Below, in pieces: positions 60,203 through 64,000 of a stretch of DNA of 64,000 nucleotides. Every line of letters begins with the position of its first letter. The stretch's first letter is position 1. Under the pieces are notes generated by a model. It saw only the letters and a program-made list of their open reading frames with translations, was not told the DNA's origin and searched no databases. Origin of the DNA: Alitta virens (lineage: Eukaryota; Annelida; Polychaeta; Phyllodocida; Nereididae). The stretch is taken from contig OW028576.1 in the NCBI GenBank assembly GCA_932294295.1, positions 25,985,227 to 26,049,226 of the forward strand, in the 5' to 3' direction. The translations under genes and the position numbers were made by a program.

Positions 60203-62054
60203 TTATTATTATTATTCTTATTATTATTATTTACAGGCAAAATTTTAGAGTTGGAGGACCAAACTTTACCACAAGGTACCCTAGGATGACCTTATTACTT
60301 TGACCTAGTTTGAGTGACCTTGACCTATTTTTCAAGGTCACAGGTCACCTTTAGTACAAAATTTTAAGAACTTAAAATTGGCATATCCTCTAAACCAGTG
60401 CAGTTAAATACTAATGGTCTTGGATCTTGTGATTAAATATGTTTTAAAGTGTTTTGACATTACATAATTGTGAATCACTCATGCGGAACATACCGCAATG
60501 CAACATGGAGCAGTTTTCAGTCTAGATTCGACTTGGCCAAAACCGGAAGTTGTAAGAAGCCAATGATGGTGCTAAAAGTTGCCCCTTACTCGGGGCCAGT
60601 GCAGTGTGAAAGATGAAGATGATGTCATTAATGCTTTTTGAAATATTGAGTTTTTCACATTTTTGAATTATGAAAAATAGGTACCCATGCTCATTTCACC
60701 ATGAAATATTGATTTTAGCTTATAACATGCTATAGTAAACTACCCCAAACATGTACCCAAAACCCCCAAATCAAGTGTCAAATTTGACCTTGAAGGTCAT
60801 TTTCAAGGTTATTTTGACCTTCGAAATGTGAAAAACAAGCAATTTTCACACCGCCACAAAAATACCTTAGAATTAAGTGTTTGAGCTGAAAGTTTTTGTG
60901 TTGGAAGATATTGACCAGTACTATACGGATATGTATTCGCTTTTGACAGAAATTAATATGTTGATTTTTAAAAAATTCATAAACTCGGACAACTGTTTTT
61001 TGAGTAAAAAAAATAGTGAAAATGGTCATTTTCACTGAGAAATATTCACTTTAGCCAAATGCCAAGCATGGGTGACCCCCTACAATTCACATATGGGCTT
61101 TCAGAATCTGCTGTCAATTTTGACATTTGACCTAAATGTCAAGGTCAAATTTAAGGTCAAACAATCTATGAAAGTTGATATTTTGAATTCTTGATTTTTT
61201 TTAAGGTAGTAGAAATGTTTGGATATGGCTGATCTTTGGATATGATGTTGCCCTAATACCCTGCAAACAATCTGGGCAACATGAGTTCTCCAGGTCAAAC
61301 GGTCAAGGTCACAGATCAGAATTAGTGTCACTACTTTGGCATGGTCATCTGGCTGGGCGGAACCAGTGTCCGCACTTCCATCGGCTCTAGCTCCGGTTCT
61401 AATTGAGCTACAGAACTGGCATAGAGATATTTGGAAAGCTCATTTCCTTCTCTTTAAAATGAGATGTAGTATTTGACTGTAGCCCGATCGGTTAAAAAGA
61501 TCGCCCGACCCTGAATATTTCAAGATCGAAAAAATCCTAAAAAATTTAGCTGAAAGTTTAAGTTTGGATTTTTTTTCCCTAGACAGAATGCTTGGATTGG
61601 ACCGAAACTCATAGGAGTGTCAACCCATCAGTGTAACAAAATTCATGCAAATATTTGGGTCAAAAGGTCAAACGCTCAAGGTCACAGACCTTGAAATGTA
61701 CTTTTAACAAAAAAATTCATAACTCCAGTCCTAATTAACCTTTTTTAACTTGGAAAACATTTTTTGATAGTCCATTCCAAGCCCTTTTACTAGGTCATGG
61801 CATGATATTGTGGACCTTATGGTTGAGGCATAAATTGACCGAGAATTATATGTGTATGACATGATATAAGTTTTCTTATGCTGATTCATAGTTGGCATCT
61901 CGACCTGCCTAATTAAGTTGTGGAATTGAGATGAAGATAACCTTAAAGCTTAAACTTGATGTTTCAGAATATGCTGTCAATTTTCTATGACCTACAATAT
62001 AACTCTGGCAATAGGTGAAGCCTCGTTGCTGGTCCACCAGTAACAGAAATCTAG
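60203..62054 (+). repeat. Unit M1-Q2-B, mosaic
   Basis: M1 with AATGCTTTTTG like the previous unit, but from about 60690 it switches to the B state (CCATGCTCATTTC, TTGATTTTAGCTTATAAC) and Q2. The crossover therefore lies within about 30-60 bp after M. The B module matches 47065-48907 (CATTTCCTTCTC, A at CCGNTCGG). Confidence 0.92.
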
Positions 62055-63967
62055 TTATTATTAGGCTTCACCTACTTCCGTAGGTGAAGACTATTGTTTT
62101 TGGTATTATTATTATTATTCTTATTATTATTATTATTATTATTTACAGGCAAAATTTTAGAGTTGGAGGACCAAACTTTACCACAAGGTACCCTAGGATG
62201 ACCTTATTACTTTGACCTAGTTTGAGTGACCTTGACCTATTTTTCAAGGTCACAGGTCACCTTTAGTACAAAATTTTAAGAACTTAAAATTGGCATATCC
62301 TCTAAACCAGTGCAGTTAAATACTAATGGTCTTGGATCTTGTGATTAAATATGTTTTAAAGTGTTTTGACATTACATAATTGTGAATCACTCATGCGGAA
62401 CATACCGCAATGCAACATGGAGCAGTTTTCAGTGTAGATTCGACTTGGCCAAAACCGGAAGTTGTAAGAAGCCAATGATAGTGCCTAAAGTTGCCCCTCA
62501 CTTGGGGCCAGTGCTGATAGAACCGTTTAAGTTGATATCTTTAACGGTTTTTGAAATATTGAGTTTTTCACATTTTTGAATTATGAAAAATAGGTACCCA
62601 TGCTCATTTCACCATGAAATATTGGTTTTAGGTTATAACATGCTATAGTAAACTACCCCAAACATGTACCCAAAACCCCCAAATCAAGTGTCAAATTTGA
62701 CCTTGAAGGTCATTTTCAAGGTTATTTTGACCTTCGAAATGTGAAAAACAAGCAATTTTCACACCGCCACAAAAATACCTTAGAATTAAGTGTTTGAGCT
62801 GAAAGTTTTTGTGTTGGAAGATATTGACCAGTACTATACGGATATGTATTCGCTTTTGACAGAAATTAATATGTTGATTTTTAAAAAATTCATAAACTTG
62901 GACAACTGTTTTTTGAGTAAAAAAAATAGTGAAAATGGTCATTTTCACTGAGAAATATTCACTTTAGCCAAATGCCAAGCATGGGTGACCCCCTACAATT
63001 CACATATGGGCTTTCAGAATCTGCTGTCAATTTTGACATTTGACCTAAATGTCAAGGTCAAATTTAAGGTCAAACAATCTATGAAAGTTGATATTTTGAA
63101 TTCTTGATTTTTTTTAAGGTAGTAGAAATGTTTGGATTTGGCTGATCTTTGGATATGATGTTGCCCTAATACCCTGCAAACAATCTGAGCAACATGAGTT
63201 CTCCAGGTCAAACGGTCAAGGTCACAGATCAGAATTAGTGTCACTACTTTGGCATGATCATCTGGCTGGGCGGAACCAGTGTCCGCACTTCCATCGGCTC
63301 TAGCTCCGGTTCTAATTGAGCTACAGAACTGGCATAGAGATATTTGGAAAGCTCATTTCCTCCTCTTTAAAATGAGATGTAGTATGTGATTGTAGCCCGT
63401 TCGGTTAAAAAGATCGCCCGACCCTGAAAATTTCAAGATCGAAAAAATCCTAAAAAATTTAGCTGAAAGTTTAAGTTTGGATTTTTTTTCCCTAGACAGA
63501 ATGCTTGGATTGAACCGAAACTCATAGGAGTGTCAACCCATCAGTGTAACAAAATTCATGCAAAAATTTGGGTCAAAAGGTCAAACGCTCAAGGTCACAG
63601 ACCTTGAAATGTACTTTTAACAAAAAAATTCATAACTCCAGTCCTAATTAACCTTTTTTAACTTGGAAAACATTTTTTGATAGTCCATTCCAAGCCCTTT
63701 TACTAGGTCATGGCATGATATTGTGAACCTTATGGTTGAGGCATAAATTGACCGAGAATTATATGTGTATGACATGATATAAGTTTTCTTATGCTGATTC
63801 ATAGTTGGCATCTCGACCTGCCTAATTAAGTTGTGGAATTGAGATGAAGATAACCTTAAGGCTTAAACTTGATGTTTCGGAATATGCTGTCAATTTTCTA
63901 TGACCTACAATATAACTCTGGCAATAGGTGAAGCCTCGTTGCTGGTCCACCAGTAACAGAAATCTAG
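62055..63967 (+). repeat. Unit M2-Q2-B with one cassette
   Basis: Very close to 50754-52597 in the 5' part and to 48908-50753 at CCTTAAGGCTT in the B module. CCGNTCGG reads T. It has one C-G cassette and a longer second ATT tract. Confidence 0.92.
62063..62107 (+). repeat. 5' hairpin cassette, C-G version
   Basis: Stem at 62066-62089, loop TTCC, preceded by two ATT copies after CTAG-TT. Confidence 0.92.
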
Positions 63968-64000
63968 TTATTATTATTATTCTTATTATTATTTACAGGC
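63968..64000 (+). repeat. Start of the next unit, cut by window end
   Basis: ATT tract with CTT interruption running into TTTACAGGC. The array continues beyond the window, and no cassette is present at this junction. Confidence 0.92.

Larger units (their letters stand above)
15411..64000 (+). repeat. Tandem array B (about 1.84-2.05-kb units)
   Basis: Head-to-tail array with CTAG ends at 16795, 18625 (A end), 20541, 22448, 24298, 26145, 27986, 29884, 31830, 33743, 35659, 37704, 39551, 41509, 43359, 45209, 47064, 48907, 50753, 52597, 54441, 56408, 58305, 60202, 62054 and 63967. The core from TTAC[A/G]GG to CTAG is 1825 bp in the three B units I measured. Unit length varies because of ATT copy number and the 0-3 hairpin cassettes at the junction. 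Units are more divergent from each other than in array A. I see no credible gene. Confidence 0.95.

Noticed and set aside
20863..62579. Plus-strand 65-codon frame starting MNHSCGTYRN in M2 units
   Set aside because: Depends on the M2 variant; lost in all M1 units and in 18626-20541 by a one-base change. No recognisable family, and it lies in a non-coding repeat.
17527..63244. Recurring minus-strand frames of 85, 76 and 65 codons in the shared 5' part
   Set aside because: Low-complexity, AT-driven translations, present once per unit and sometimes disrupted (76-codon frame missing in 35660-37704). They contain the AGGTCA words and T-runs. No sign of coding constraint.
1227..64000. CRISPR array or bacterial/archaeal element with large tandem repeats
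   Set aside because: Units are 1.7-2.0 kb, not short repeats with unique spacers. There are no cas genes or prokaryotic genes, and the composition and ATT microsatellites suit a eukaryotic genome.
1227..64000. TIR DNA transposon or LTR element
   Set aside because: No terminal inverted repeats with target-site duplications, no LTRs and no transposase or reverse transcriptase frames. The inverted matches are short and subterminal, fitting a Helentron-like layout better.
1227..64000. tRNA, rRNA or SINE-derived unit
   Set aside because: I saw no A/B-box pair, cloverleaf or rRNA-like stretch, and no poly-A tail at the unit ends.

Overview
This window is non-coding repetitive DNA from a eukaryote, most likely a marine invertebrate. 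A bivalve mollusc is my best guess, from the ATT-rich, Helitron-like repeat style; nothing in the sequence proves it. I see no protein gene, RNA gene, operon, CRISPR array or bacterial signal. The many short ORFs are the same few frames recurring once per repeat unit, and they are not supported as genes.

Layout. Positions 1-100 are the tail of one repeat unit. Positions 101-1026 are a strongly diverged relative that runs into a 200-N gap (1027-1226). Positions 1227-15210 hold array A: head-to-tail units of about 1676 bp, seven of them complete, ending in 3' module A. A second 200-N gap lies at 15211-15410. Positions 15411-64000 hold array B: head-to-tail units of about 1.84-2.05 kb ending in 3' module B, with one interloper carrying an A end (16796-18625). 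A and B units share about 1.08 kb of 5' sequence and then switch, just after a shared CAATCTGA, to unrelated 3' modules of about 597 bp (A) and 779 bp (B).

What the unit looks like. Both 3' modules end the same way: TAGGTGAAG, a short spacer, a perfect or near-perfect hairpin, exactly six bases, then CTAG followed by T. This matches a Helitron 3' end (hairpin plus CTRR, with T as the next base). At 13 junctions the next unit starts with one to three copies of a 45-bp cassette, AGGCTTCACC..., which is itself a perfect hairpin. Its first bases are the inverse of the TAGGTGAAG(CCT) near the 3' end, giving the subterminal inverted repeats known from Helentron/HINE (DINE-like) elements. An (ATT)n microsatellite follows. 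I therefore read the window as a macrosatellite made of end-to-end non-autonomous Helentron-like elements, with exchanged 3' ends and later homogenisation by unequal crossing-over and gene conversion.

Labels used below. M is a middle segment in two versions: M1 (GATGGTGCTAAAAG..., exemplar 12504-12573) and M2 (GATAGTGCCTAAAG..., exemplar about 24655-24726). Q is a further segment in two versions: Q1 (...TTTTTTCTTTGGAAGAC..., exemplar 12781-12890) and Q2 (...TTTTTGTGTTGGAAGAT..., exemplar about 24930-25050, where it is the Q2' subtype). The end is A or B. The units combine these as a mosaic. All comparisons were made by eye, and no alignment or database search was run.
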